Shown here: positions 1 to 8,619 of the stretch, one piece after another
Position numbering within the stretch: the stretch's first letter is position 1
Layout of the letters: each line of letters starts with the position of its first letter
NCBI GenBank assembly: GCA_039586035.1
Contig: JBDHLD010000007.1
Location: forward strand, 51,289-115,288
DNA length: 64,000 bases
Direction: 5' to 3'
From: JBDHHQ01 sp039586035
Lineage (GTDB): Bacteria > Gemmatimonadota > Gemmatimonadetes > Longimicrobiales > Gaopeijiaceae
Translations under genes and position numbers: made by a program
Notes under the pieces: generated by a model
Told to the model about the DNA's origin: nothing
What the model saw: the letters and a program-made list of their open reading frames with translations, nothing else
The model's database searches: none

Positions 1-1622
1 TCTCGGTCGATGGCCCGGGTCAGATCCTCGGTCCGTTCCCAGCTCACGCCCCGGTCCCTCGAGATGAAGAGGCGGTTGCCCCCCACGTACACCGTCGAGG
101 GGTCGTGGACTGACACCAGGCTCGGGGACACCCAGTCCCAGCGGTACTCGTCCTCGCCTGCGGGCGGAGCGGGGGCGACGTCCATGATGTCGCCCGTCTC
201 CGTGTCGACACGCGTGTAGCCGCCGTTCTGCGCGTTTCCGTAGGCGTAGCGCGGCTCGGAGGGATCGAGCTGCCAGTACATGCCGTCGCCGAAGCCGATC
301 TGCTTCCAGTCGTCGTTGACGATACCGGCCCAGCGCCTCGTCCGGCTCGGACCCATGAACGAGTGGTTGTCCTGGAGGCCGCCGTACACCCAGTAGGGGT
401 CACGCATGTCCACGCCGATGGCGTAGAACTGGCTGATGGCGAAGTTGTTGAGCTTCCGAAAGCTCACGCCCATGTCGTAGCTCTCATGCAGCCCGGCGTC
501 CCCGCCCAGGTAGAGGTGTTCGGGGTCGGCGGGGTCGATCCACAGCGCGTGGTGATCCGCGTGCACGCCCACGTCGTAGCTGGGCCGTTCGGCGATGACC
601 TCGAAGGTACGGCCGCCGTCCTCGCTCCTGTGGGAGGTCGTGGCCAGGGTATACACCCGGTTCTCGTTCGAGGGGTCGATGAAGATCTCGGAGTAGTACA
701 TGGGCCGGCCGTTCTGGTCGTTGACCTTGGTCCAGGTCTCACCGGCGTCGACGGAGCGGTATGTGCCCGATTCGCTGGCGTGCTGGATCAACGCGCTCAG
801 CACCTGCGGGTTCGAGCGCGCGATCGCGAGCCCGATGCGTCCCTTGTCTCCGTCCGGCACACCTTCCGTGAGCTCACGCCAGGTGTCGCCACCGTCGGTG
901 GTCTTGTAGATCCCGCTCCCGGGGCCCCCGCCGTTGAAGCCCCAGGTGCGCCGTCGACGCTGGTAGGTCGCTGCGTACAGCGTGTTGGGGTCCGACGGAT
1001 CCATGACCATGTCGACCGCCCCCGTGTGGGCGTCGACGTACAGCACCTTCTCCCAGGTGCCGCCTCCGTCCCGACTCCGGAAGACGCCTCGCGCCTCGTG
1101 CTCCCTCCACAGGTTCCCGAGGGCCGCCACGAAGACCACGTCCGGGTCGGTGGGGTCGATCTCCACCTTGCCGATGTGGCGGGTCTCGTCCAGGCCCAGG
1201 TGCCGCCACGTCTCGCCGCCGTCATCGGAGCGGTAGACGCCGTTCCCCCACGATGTGCTCTGCCGGTTGTTCTGCTCGCCGGTGCCGGCATACACGATGT
1301 TCGCATCGGACGCCGAGATGGCCACGTCGCCGAACGTGCTCACTGGCATGTCGTCGAAGACGTTCCGCCAGGTATGGCCGCGGTTGGTGGTCTTCCAGAG
1401 GCCGCCGGAGGCCGAGGCGACGAAGATGGTGGATGGATCATCCGGCAACGCCTCGACATCGTGGACGCGTCCGCCGGTCACGGCGGGGCCGATGGACCTC
1501 GGTGAGAACGCCCGGAGCTGATCCGTGGTGATGGGCACGGGAGACTGGGCGGCAGCCGGGCTCGAGGATACCAGCAGGATGCCGAGGCTGATCCCGGCGG
1601 CGACGTTGGATCTTCTGGTCAT
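1..1622 (-). CDS. Exported sortilin/VPS10-type BNR-repeat protein (3' end cut by window edge)
   Basis: The reading frame starts at ATG 1622 and runs off the left edge, so about 540 residues are visible and the C-terminus is missing. It opens with a signal peptide (hydrophobic stretch, AAAQ cleavage region near residue 26). It then carries at least six Asp-box/BNR repeats of the form S/T-x-D-x-G-x-T-W (for example TTDGGDTWRELT and SEDGGRTFEV), which build a multi-bladed beta-propeller. Proteins of this kind are annotated as VPS10/sortilin domain or glycosyl-hydrolase-like; they are secreted, and their substrates are mostly unknown. Enzymatic activity cannot be claimed from the repeats alone. 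It is probably a single gene, separated by about 40 bp from the downstream end of the exonuclease gene at 1663. Confidence 0.85.
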   Translation of the reverse strand, partial: MTRRSNVAAGISLGILLVSSSPAAAQSPVPITTDQLRAFSPRSIGPAVTGGRVHDVEALPDDPSTIFVASASGGLWKTTNRGHTWRNVFDDMPVSTFGDVAISASDANIVYAGTGEQNNRQSTSWGNGVYRSDDGGETWRHLGLDETRHIGKVEIDPTDPDVVFVAALGNLWREHEARGVFRSRDGGGTWEKVLYVDAHTGAVDMVMDPSDPNTLYAATYQRRRRTWGFNGGGPGSGIYKTTDGGDTWRELTEGVPDGDKGRIGLAIARSNPQVLSALIQHASESGTYRSVDAGETWTKVNDQNGRPMYYSEIFIDPSNENRVYTLATTSHRSEDGGRTFEVIAERPSYDVGVHADHHALWIDPADPEHLYLGGDAGLHESYDMGVSFRKLNNFAISQFYAIGVDMRDPYWVYGGLQDNHSFMGPSRTRRWAGIVNDDWKQIGFGDGMYWQLDPSEPRYAYGNAQNGGYTRVDTETGDIMDVAPAPPAGEDEYRWDWVSPSLVSVHDPSTVYVGGNRLFISRDRGVSWERTEDLTRAIDR

Positions 1623-1662
1623 TGAGGTGTCTCCGGTGTGACCCTCTGTCGGTGCGAGGGGC

Positions 1663-2475
1663 TCACTCTACGGGGGCCTCGTCGTGGCCAGCAAGAGCAT
1701 CCGGCTCGGGTGGCTCGAGGACGTCCCGCACCACGCGCAGCACGTCGGGGCTCATCTCGTCCGCGCCCAGCATCCAGTAGAGGTAGTCGGGCTCGTTCTG
1801 CGCGACCTCGTCCAGGAAGCGACCCTTGTGCTTGCCCCGCCGGAAGATCCTCCTCCCGTCCTCGATCCCGAACCAACGCTCCGCCTCGGTGAGGTAGGGG
1901 CGGATCTCGTCGCAGTAGGCGTGGAGGCCGTCCAGATCCTGCGGTAGCTCCGGGTAGCGCTCGTATTGCGCTGCCAGGACGGCGGCCGTGGTGCGGATAT
2001 CTCCGAGGGCGGTGTGGGCCTCCTCGTGCTCCCGGCCCAGGTAGAAGCGAGCGGCGGCTGAAAGGTCCCTGGGCTCCTCCCGATGGAAGATCTGCTGCAT
2101 GTCGATGATGCGCCGACCGTGGGGGTCGAAGTCCACGCCGCACCGCTGGAACTCGGCCACCAGGAACGGAAGGTCGAACCGCCGGATGTTGAAGCCGGCC
2201 AGGTCGCAGGGGTCCAGCAGCTCCGCGAGCGAGCGGGCCCTCCGGCAAAACGGCGCTTCGTCGACCACGTCCTGATCGGTGATTCCGTGGATGCGGGTCG
2301 CATCGGCCGGGATGGGCATCTCCGGGTTGAAGCGCCGGACGCGCTCGAGCACGTCGCCCTGGGGGCTCAGACGGATGAGAGCCAGCTCGATGATCCGATC
2401 GGCCGTGACGGAGAGGCCGGTGGTCTCGATGTCGAAGAACGCCAGGGGCCGCTCGAGATCGAAGGGAAGGTGCAT
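1663..2475 (-). CDS. DEDDh 3'-5' exonuclease (DNA polymerase III epsilon/exonuclease X type)
   Basis: This 270-residue protein has the three exonuclease motifs of the DEDDh family: FDIETTG at 14-20 (D15, E17), ExoII around FNIRRFD (D101), and ExoIII HTALGD (H154, D159). These bind two metal ions for 3'-5' hydrolysis of DNA. After the nuclease domain, residues about 203-245 form a second small domain (FGIEDGRRIFRRGKHKG), like the C-terminal piece found in exonuclease X-type proteins. It lacks polymerase-associated parts, so it is more likely a repair or turnover nuclease than replicative DnaQ. The ATG lies 1 bp after the stop of the small membrane protein gene upstream, so the two are probably co-transcribed. 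Confidence 0.88.
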   Translation of the reverse strand: MHLPFDLERPLAFFDIETTGLSVTADRIIELALIRLSPQGDVLERVRRFNPEMPIPADATRIHGITDQDVVDEAPFCRRARSLAELLDPCDLAGFNIRRFDLPFLVAEFQRCGVDFDPHGRRIIDMQQIFHREEPRDLSAAARFYLGREHEEAHTALGDIRTTAAVLAAQYERYPELPQDLDGLHAYCDEIRPYLTEAERWFGIEDGRRIFRRGKHKGRFLDEVAQNEPDYLYWMLGADEMSPDVLRVVRDVLEPPEPDALAGHDEAPVE

Positions 2476-2476
2476 G

Positions 2477-2737
2477 TCAGGAGGGGGTGCCGCCGGCGGG
2501 GGTCTCCGCCGGCTTGGGGGAGATCAGGTGGGGCAACGAGATGACGGCCCATGCCGCCTCCAGCACGATGAAGCCCACCCGCCAATCTACGAGGGCGACC
2601 CACAGGAGGAGCAGCGACCCCAGGAAGTTCGCGAGGCTGTACACGCGGTCGCGGGGGCTCCAGATGCCCATCTGGTTGGCGAGGTAGGCGCCCAGAATGA
2701 GCGTGGCACCCGCCAGCGACACGATCTGGTGAATCAA
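2477..2737 (-). CDS. Small three-helix membrane protein (CBU_0592-like)
   Basis: An 86-residue protein made of three hydrophobic helices (about residues 2-20, 32-50 and 54-70), with a short Pro/Gly-rich cytoplasmic-like tail. The overall pattern fits the CBU_0592-like family of small integral membrane proteins, whose role is unknown. The start is TTG at 2737, chosen because an AGGAG sequence lies about 7 nt upstream and no ATG fits. It is the first gene of a two-gene unit with the exonuclease. Confidence 0.7.
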   Translation of the reverse strand: MIHQIVSLAGATLILGAYLANQMGIWSPRDRVYSLANFLGSLLLLWVALVDWRVGFIVLEAAWAVISLPHLISPKPAETPAGGTPS

Positions 2738-2960
2738 GGCGGACTCCTGGCTTGAAAGCGTCGGGTCACAGAGACTCTATTGTACCCTCGCGCGCTGCGT
2801 CGTGCCCGAACCGGGGAGCGAGCGACGTCAGCCTGGCCGCAAGGCGTCCGAGCCGTGCGCATGCCTCGCCCACATGGCGAGCTCGTGCCGATGATCGGCA
2901 AACTGGCGGGGCGGGACGAGTGCAGAGCCACACAACGTACGTCGAGGCGCGGTAGAGCCC

Positions 2961-3941
2961 ATGAAAGCCATCAAGATCCGAGAGGCGGGCGGACCGGAGG
3001 TCCTCCAACTGTCCGATGTCGACCCCATCCAGCCTGGTTTCGGTCAGATCGCGGTGAAGGTCGCCGCGTCGGGACTCAACCGGGCGGACCTGCTTCAGCG
3101 GATGGGGCGCTACCCGGCGCCTGCCGGGGCTCCGCCCGACATCCCCGGTCTCGAGTATGCGGGGGTGGTGGAAGAGGTGGGGCCCGGTGTAACCGGATGG
3201 TCTCCGGGTGACGAGGTGATGGGAATCGTGAGCGGCGGCGGCTACGCGGAGCGGGTCGTGACGCACGAGCGGACTGCCGTTCGTGTCCCTCACGGCCTCG
3301 ATGTGGCTTCGGCAGGCGCCGTGCCAGAGGTGTTCATGACGGCCTACGACGCATTGTTCCGTCAGGCGGGGCTCCGAGCCGGAGAGACCGTGCTGATCCA
3401 CGCGGTGGGGAGCGGAGTGGGCACGGCCGCCGTACAGCTCGCTCGCCGCGCCGGGGCCCGGACCCTCGGCACCTCTCGGACTCCCGAGAAACTGACGCGG
3501 GCCACCGAGCTGGGTCTCGACGAGCCGATCCTTGGTGACGAATCCTGGCCAGACCGTGTGTCCGAGCTCACCGGCTTCCGCGGGGTGGACGTGATCCTGG
3601 ACCTGGTCGGGGGTCCCTACCTTCAGGCCAACATGTCCACAATGGCCACGCTGGCCCGGCAGGTGGTGGTGGGCGTCCCGGGAGGCTCGGTGAGCGAGAT
3701 CGACCTCCGGGCACTCATGGGGCGGCGAGCCTCGATCCGCGGGACCGTGCTCCGGGCCCGCCCCCTGGAGGAGAAGGCTGCGCTGGCGAGAGAGTTCGAG
3801 GATCGCGTGGTGCCGGGTCTCGAGGACGGCTCCCTACGACCCGTGATCCACGGGACCTTCGGCCCGGAGGAGGCGGCCGACGCCCACCGGGCCATGGAGC
3901 GGAACGAGAACTTCGGCAAGCTGTTGATCCTCTGGCCGTGA
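2961..3941 (+). CDS. NAD(P)H:quinone oxidoreductase, PIG3/zeta-crystallin family
   Basis: This 326-residue protein is a medium-chain dehydrogenase/reductase without the structural or catalytic zinc ligands of alcohol dehydrogenase. The N-terminal GroES-like domain (MKAIKIREAGGPEVL, NRADLLQRMGRYP) is followed by a Rossmann domain with a glycine-rich AVGSGVGTAAVQLA loop near residues 149-162. The RADLLQR...YP motif and the C-terminal ENFGKLLI are typical of the PIG3 (TP53I3-like) quinone reductase branch, which reduces quinones with NADPH in the cytosol. Length is normal. It lies 60 bp upstream of an exported peptidase gene on the same strand; no functional link is obvious. Confidence 0.88.
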   Translation: MKAIKIREAGGPEVLQLSDVDPIQPGFGQIAVKVAASGLNRADLLQRMGRYPAPAGAPPDIPGLEYAGVVEEVGPGVTGWSPGDEVMGIVSGGGYAERVVTHERTAVRVPHGLDVASAGAVPEVFMTAYDALFRQAGLRAGETVLIHAVGSGVGTAAVQLARRAGARTLGTSRTPEKLTRATELGLDEPILGDESWPDRVSELTGFRGVDVILDLVGGPYLQANMSTMATLARQVVVGVPGGSVSEIDLRALMGRRASIRGTVLRARPLEEKAALAREFEDRVVPGLEDGSLRPVIHGTFGPEEAADAHRAMERNENFGKLLILWP

Positions 3942-4000
3942 GCCGTGCTCCGCCGTCAGATTCCCTCCACCACGCACGCCGATCCCGACGAAGAGGAACC

Positions 4001-5380
4001 ATGCAGATCCACTCGACCTCGCTCATCGCCTGTCTCGTGGTCCTGGCACTGCCCCCGGTCGCGAATGGTCAGGAAGTGCCCCCGCCCTCGCTGGATTCGC
4101 GAATCTTCGAGATCGTCGAGGCGGCTTCGGCAGAGCGGGTGCAACGCGACATCGAGACGCTGGTCGGCTTCGGGACCCGGAACACCAACTCGGATACCCT
4201 GTCGGACACCCGGGGCATCGGCGCGGCACGCCGCTGGATCAAGGCCGAGCTCGATCGCATCGCCGCGGACTGCGGCGGGTGCATGGAAGTGTTCTATCAG
4301 CGGAGCCTGGTCGAGGCGGGTGAGACGCCGCGAATCCCCGAGGACACCTGGGTGGTGAACGTGGTTGCCGTGATCCGGGGCACCCTGCACCCGGATCGCT
4401 ACGTCATCATGTCCGGTGACATCGACTCACGGGCTTCGGACGCGGCCGACGGAGTGACGGATGCTCCGGGGGCCAACGACAACGCGTCCGGCATGGCCGG
4501 GGCGATCGAGGCCGCCAGGATCCTCAGTCGATACTCGTTCGGGTCCAGCGTGGTTCTCGCGGGCCTTTCCGGTGAGGAGCAGGGGCTCTGGGGCGGGAGA
4601 CACATGGCCCGGGTAGCCCGCGAGGAGGACTGGGACATCGTAGGTGTCTTGAACAACGACATGATCGGCAACATCGCCGGCATCGACGGCGTGGTAGACA
4701 ACACGACGTTCCGGGTCTTCTCCCAACCCACGCCGGTGGACGCCGACGCCGAGGACTGGCGGCGCTACCGCTTCTACGGTGGCGAGGTGGACGGCCCGTC
4801 CCGGCAGCTGGCCCGCTACGTCGACCGCATCACCGAGCTCTACGTTCCTGGCCTCGACGCCATGATGATCTACCGCCTGGATCGGTTCGGACGGGGCGGC
4901 CACCACCGGCCCTTCAACGACGAGGGGTTCCCGGCCGTGCGCATCATGGAGACTCACGAGCACTATCAGCGACAGCACCAGGATATTCGCGTCGAGGACG
5001 GGATCCGCTACGGCGACGTGCTGGACGGGGTGGACTACCAACACGCGGCCAATCTGACCGCGGTGAACGCGGCCGTGCTGGCGTCGCTGGCCTGGGCGCC
5101 GCCGCAGCCGACGGGGGTGCTGATCGGTGGTGCCGTGAGGCCCTCCACCACGCTCACGTGGGAGCCGGTGGACGCTCCCAACCTGGCCGGGTACAAGGTC
5201 TATTGGAGAGAGACGACCGAGCCCCAGTGGCGCTGGTCGGTGTTCGTGGGCAAGGACGTGACCCGCCACACCCTCGAGAACATCGTGATCGACAACTACC
5301 TCTTCGGCGTGGCATCGGTAGCCACGGACGGCAACGAGAGCGTGGTGGTCTTTCCCGAGGGGCAGATGCCCAGAGACTAG
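4001..5380 (+). CDS. Exported M28-family peptidase with C-terminal fibronectin type III domain
   Basis: I start the gene at ATG 4001 because a signal peptide (cleavage after about ANGQ, residue 24) begins there and an AGAGGA sequence precedes it; a longer frame from 3938 adds only an Arg-rich leader. The 459-residue protein has the M28 di-zinc peptidase fold: bridging Asp in GANDNASG (D160), catalytic Glu pair GLSGEE (E192/E193), Asp in LNNDMIG (D220) and a late His near residue 319 (ETHEHY). The usual first ligand motif H-x-D is D-x-D here (GDID, D140/D142). Residues about 375-455 form a fibronectin type III-like domain (LTWEPVDAPNLAGYKVYWRE). It probably cleaves N-terminal residues from peptides outside the cytoplasm. 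Confidence 0.85.
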   Translation: MQIHSTSLIACLVVLALPPVANGQEVPPPSLDSRIFEIVEAASAERVQRDIETLVGFGTRNTNSDTLSDTRGIGAARRWIKAELDRIAADCGGCMEVFYQRSLVEAGETPRIPEDTWVVNVVAVIRGTLHPDRYVIMSGDIDSRASDAADGVTDAPGANDNASGMAGAIEAARILSRYSFGSSVVLAGLSGEEQGLWGGRHMARVAREEDWDIVGVLNNDMIGNIAGIDGVVDNTTFRVFSQPTPVDADAEDWRRYRFYGGEVDGPSRQLARYVDRITELYVPGLDAMMIYRLDRFGRGGHHRPFNDEGFPAVRIMETHEHYQRQHQDIRVEDGIRYGDVLDGVDYQHAANLTAVNAAVLASLAWAPPQPTGVLIGGAVRPSTTLTWEPVDAPNLAGYKVYWRETTEPQWRWSVFVGKDVTRHTLENIVIDNYLFGVASVATDGNESVVVFPEGQMPRD

Positions 5381-5474
5381 GGGCTGGGATCACGGGCGGG
5401 GCGCCACACGCTCCCCGTTGCGCCGGTCCGGGGCTGGTCCGAGGCGCCCACGGACGTCGCCTGGCGGTTGCCCC

Positions 5475-8333
5475 TCAGCCGCCGGGTCCCTCGAGGGCCA
5501 GCGCCTCGCTGACTAGCCCGGCCTGCTTGGCGACGTGATCCGCACCTTTCCCTTCCGCCGGGCTGGCCCGCTCGGGGCGCGCTACATATCGGAGGGGCAC
5601 GGACCTCGGGACCACCGCGCGGAGGCGGGGGCCCACGAAGGAGAGGGCTCCCATGTTTCTCGGCTCCTCCTGTGCCCAGAAGACCTCGGTCAGTGCCGGG
5701 TAGCCAGCGAGCACGTCGGCAAGCTCGTCCGTCGGAAAGGGGTACAGTCGCTCGACTCGCACGATGGCCGTATGGGTCGCCTCGTCGCGGCGGCCGCTGA
5801 GCTCGAGGTCGTAGAAGAACTTCCCGGAACAGAGAACGAGGCGCGTGACGGAGTCACGCCGACCCCCCGTGTCGGGATCGTCGATCACCGACGAGAAGCC
5901 GCCCTGGGCGAGCTCCCGGACCTGTGACGTGGCCTGAGGAAGCCGGAGCAAGCTCTTGGGCGTCATGACCACCAGAGGTCGCTCCTCCGGCGAATGGGCC
6001 TGGCTGCGGAGCAGGTGGAAGTACTGGGCGGGGGTCGTGGGATACACGACGCGGATGTTGTCCTCGGCGCAGAGCTGAAGGAACCGCTCCAGCCGAGCGC
6101 TGGAGTGCTCGGGACCCTGTCCTTCGTAGCCGTGCGGCAGCAGCAGCGTCAGTCGGGCGTGCTGGTTCCACTTGGCTCGTCCAGACGAGATGAACTGGTC
6201 CAGAATGGGCTGGGCCACGTTCACGAAGTCGCCGAACTGAGCCTCCCACAGGACCATGTCCCGATCCACGGCCACGCAGTAGCCGTATTCGAAAGCGAGG
6301 GCAGCCGTCTCGGACAGGGGGGAGTTGTAGACCTCCAGCCGCGCGTCGCCCAGATGATCCAGCGGCAGGTGCTCCTCACCGGTCTCGACGTCGTGGAGAA
6401 CCATGTGACGGTGACTGAAAGTGCCCCGCTGGGAGTCCTGGCCGCTCAGCCGGACTGGAATGCCCTCCGCGAGCAGCGAGCCCAACGCCAGTGCCTCGGC
6501 GTGGCCCCAGTCCACCGGGGCCTCGGGACCGAAGCCATCGGTGCGGCGGCTCAGCTGCCGTGCCAGCTTGGGGTGGACCGTGAACCCGTCCGGCACACGG
6601 ACGGCGGCCTCATTGATTTCGGTCAGTGTCTCCAGGCCGACGACCGGAGTGGTCGGCGGGGCCACTGCCGGCGCGTCGTCCAGGTCGGGTTGTGGCTCGT
6701 CTCCCCTCTCGGCCGCTGCCGCCCTGGCCTTCTCCTGGGCAGCACGCATGCGCTCGCCCACCTCGTCTCGGATGGCCTCGACCTGTTCCGCCGTGGCGAC
6801 ACCGCGCCCGACCAGGGTCTCGGCCCACACCGTTCGCACCGTCGGGTGAGCGCGGATGCGTTCGTAGGTGCGGGGGTGGGTGTACGCGGGCTCGTCGCCT
6901 TCGTTGTGGCCGTGGCGACGGTAGCCAACAAGATCGATGACGAAGTCGTCGTGATAACGGCGGCGGTACTCCATGCCGAGCCGCATGGCCGAGAGACACG
7001 CCTCGGGGTCGTCCGCGTTCACGTGGACCACGGGCACGTCGTATCCCTTGGCCAGATCGCTGGAGTATCGGGTGCTGCGACCGTCGCGGGGCGAGGTCGT
7101 GAAGCCGATCTGGTTGTTCACGAGCAGATGAATGGTTCCACCCGTCGTGTAGCCCTCGAGGCGGGCCAGGTTCAGCGTTTCCGCCACCACCCCCTCGGCG
7201 GCGAACGCGGCGTCCCCGTGTATGAGGATCGGTACCACCCTGCTGGGATCCCGCACGGCGTCCCGGCCATCTCCCGAATACTGACGAGCGCGGGCCATCC
7301 CCATGACAACCGGATTGACAAATTCCAGATGACTCGGGTTCGGCGCGAGTCGCACCGTTACCTGCCCGCCCCCCGGTACCTCATGCGTGCCCACGGCGCC
7401 GTGGTGGTATTTGACATCACCGGTGCCGGGATCGGGAACGTAGAGCGAGCCACCCTCCGGAGCGCCGCCCTCGAACTCGCCGATCACCTCGTCGTAGGGC
7501 ACGCACACCCCGTGGGCTAGCACGTTCAGCCGGCCGCGGTGGGCCATCCCCATGACGATCTGCTCAGCGCCCTGCTCGGCTGCACCCTCGATGGCCAGAT
7601 CCAGCATGGGCACGAGCATGTCGGTGCCCTCGATGGAGAAGCGCTTCTGACCCAGGTAGGCCTTGTGGAGGAACTGCTCCAGCCCTTCCACTTCGGTGAG
7701 CCGTTTCAGGAGGGCCAGCTGCTCCTGCTCGGGAAGAGGCTGGGTATGGGCGCCCGTCTCCACCTGCTCCCACAACCAGCTGACTCGATCCGGGTCCTCG
7801 AGATGCTCGAACTCGTACCCGATCGAGCCACAGTAGGCCTTCTCCAGGCGCAGCAGAGCCGCGCTCAGCGTCTCGTGGGTGTCGGAGCCAAGGACCACCG
7901 AGGCCGGGATCTCCTCGAGCTCCTCTCTGGAGGTACCGAAGAACGAGGGATCGAGCTGGGGGTGCCCTGGGGGCTCGCTTCCGAGGGGATCGATCTGTGC
8001 CCGCTGGTGACCGTGCTCCCGGAACGCCTGGAGATAGGCAGCCGCACGAGCAACTACGGGAAACAGCCGCCGGACGCTCTCCGCCTCGGCCAGAGCGGCG
8101 GCGGTGGCGGTGGCCGGCGCCGCGGACGCGGGAGCGCGTTCGTCGAGGTCCGCCTCAACGAGGGCCTCGGGCACGATGAGCCCCGCCTCACGGGCCACTT
8201 CCGCACCCTGAGCAAAGAAGTTGCGCCACTCGTCGGGCACCGCCTCGGGGTTTCGGGCGAATTCCTCGTAGAGCGCCTGGACGTAGGCGGCGTTGGAGCT
8301 GTCGAAGAGACTCATCGTCGTGCTGCTAGGCAT
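5475..8333 (-). CDS. sucA: 2-oxoglutarate dehydrogenase E1 component
   Basis: The thiamine-diphosphate-dependent E1 subunit of the 2-oxoglutarate dehydrogenase complex decarboxylates 2-oxoglutarate in the TCA cycle and transfers the succinyl group to the E2 lipoyl domain. With the start at 8333 it has 952 residues, close to E. coli SucA (933). The N-terminus (LFDSSNAAYVQALYEEF) is the E1 N-terminal helix domain. The centre has HRGRLNVLAHG, GDAAFAAEGVVAETLNL (ThDP/Mg binding) and NNQIGFTTSP. The C-terminal transketolase-like part has the GQDSQRGTFSHRH motif. There is no fused E2 acyltransferase domain. Start is uncertain: ATG 8333 or 8315 both fit, neither with a clear ribosome site; the frame up to 8567 looks non-coding. 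E2 and E3 genes are not in the window. Confidence 0.95.
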   Translation of the reverse strand: MPSSTTMSLFDSSNAAYVQALYEEFARNPEAVPDEWRNFFAQGAEVAREAGLIVPEALVEADLDERAPASAAPATATAAALAEAESVRRLFPVVARAAAYLQAFREHGHQRAQIDPLGSEPPGHPQLDPSFFGTSREELEEIPASVVLGSDTHETLSAALLRLEKAYCGSIGYEFEHLEDPDRVSWLWEQVETGAHTQPLPEQEQLALLKRLTEVEGLEQFLHKAYLGQKRFSIEGTDMLVPMLDLAIEGAAEQGAEQIVMGMAHRGRLNVLAHGVCVPYDEVIGEFEGGAPEGGSLYVPDPGTGDVKYHHGAVGTHEVPGGGQVTVRLAPNPSHLEFVNPVVMGMARARQYSGDGRDAVRDPSRVVPILIHGDAAFAAEGVVAETLNLARLEGYTTGGTIHLLVNNQIGFTTSPRDGRSTRYSSDLAKGYDVPVVHVNADDPEACLSAMRLGMEYRRRYHDDFVIDLVGYRRHGHNEGDEPAYTHPRTYERIRAHPTVRTVWAETLVGRGVATAEQVEAIRDEVGERMRAAQEKARAAAAERGDEPQPDLDDAPAVAPPTTPVVGLETLTEINEAAVRVPDGFTVHPKLARQLSRRTDGFGPEAPVDWGHAEALALGSLLAEGIPVRLSGQDSQRGTFSHRHMVLHDVETGEEHLPLDHLGDARLEVYNSPLSETAALAFEYGYCVAVDRDMVLWEAQFGDFVNVAQPILDQFISSGRAKWNQHARLTLLLPHGYEGQGPEHSSARLERFLQLCAEDNIRVVYPTTPAQYFHLLRSQAHSPEERPLVVMTPKSLLRLPQATSQVRELAQGGFSSVIDDPDTGGRRDSVTRLVLCSGKFFYDLELSGRRDEATHTAIVRVERLYPFPTDELADVLAGYPALTEVFWAQEEPRNMGALSFVGPRLRAVVPRSVPLRYVARPERASPAEGKGADHVAKQAGLVSEALALEGPGG

Positions 8334-8573
8334 CTCGAAGCGCGAATCGCCGGGCCGGCCGGAGGCGAATGAAGCGGGAGGCGCCACCGAATCCAGCCAG
8401 GCGCAGAAAAGGTGCGGCGATGTTGCCGGTAAGCTATCGCATTCCCCGAGAAAAGCGAGGCGCCATCGGCGGCTCCAGGCACCGGACACGGTCCTGGCGG
8501 ATGGTGTGGGGCGATCGGCATCGCCCCGGTTGACGCAAACCGGGGGGCGCTCCATACTCCTCCCCAAATGCAG

Positions 8574-8605
8574 TTGAGAATCATTCTCAACTAATGAGAA
8601 TCATT
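8574..8605 (+). promoter_or_regulatory. Fur box (iron-responsive operator) upstream of the TonB receptor
   Basis: Positions 8574-8590 form a perfect palindrome, TTGAGAAT-C-ATTCTCAA, that differs by only one base per arm from the 7-1-7 Fur consensus (TGATAATnATTATCA). A second, overlapping-type half (AATGAGAATCATT) follows at 8593-8605. The block ends 14 nt before the GTG start of the TonB receptor gene and would cover its promoter or start region, so Fur with Fe(II) should repress the gene. It is strikingly AT-rich against the local background. Confidence 0.85.
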
Positions 8606-8619
8606 ACAGATAGAGAACC

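Noticed and set aside
363..1505. Plus-strand frame of 380 codons opposite the BNR-repeat protein
   Set aside because: Val/Gly/His-rich shadow of the BNR repeats on the minus strand; no signal or domain.
5994..7520. Long plus-strand open frame antisense to sucA
   Set aside because: It lies wholly opposite 2-oxoglutarate dehydrogenase, has no recognisable domain and arises from GC-rich codon bias.
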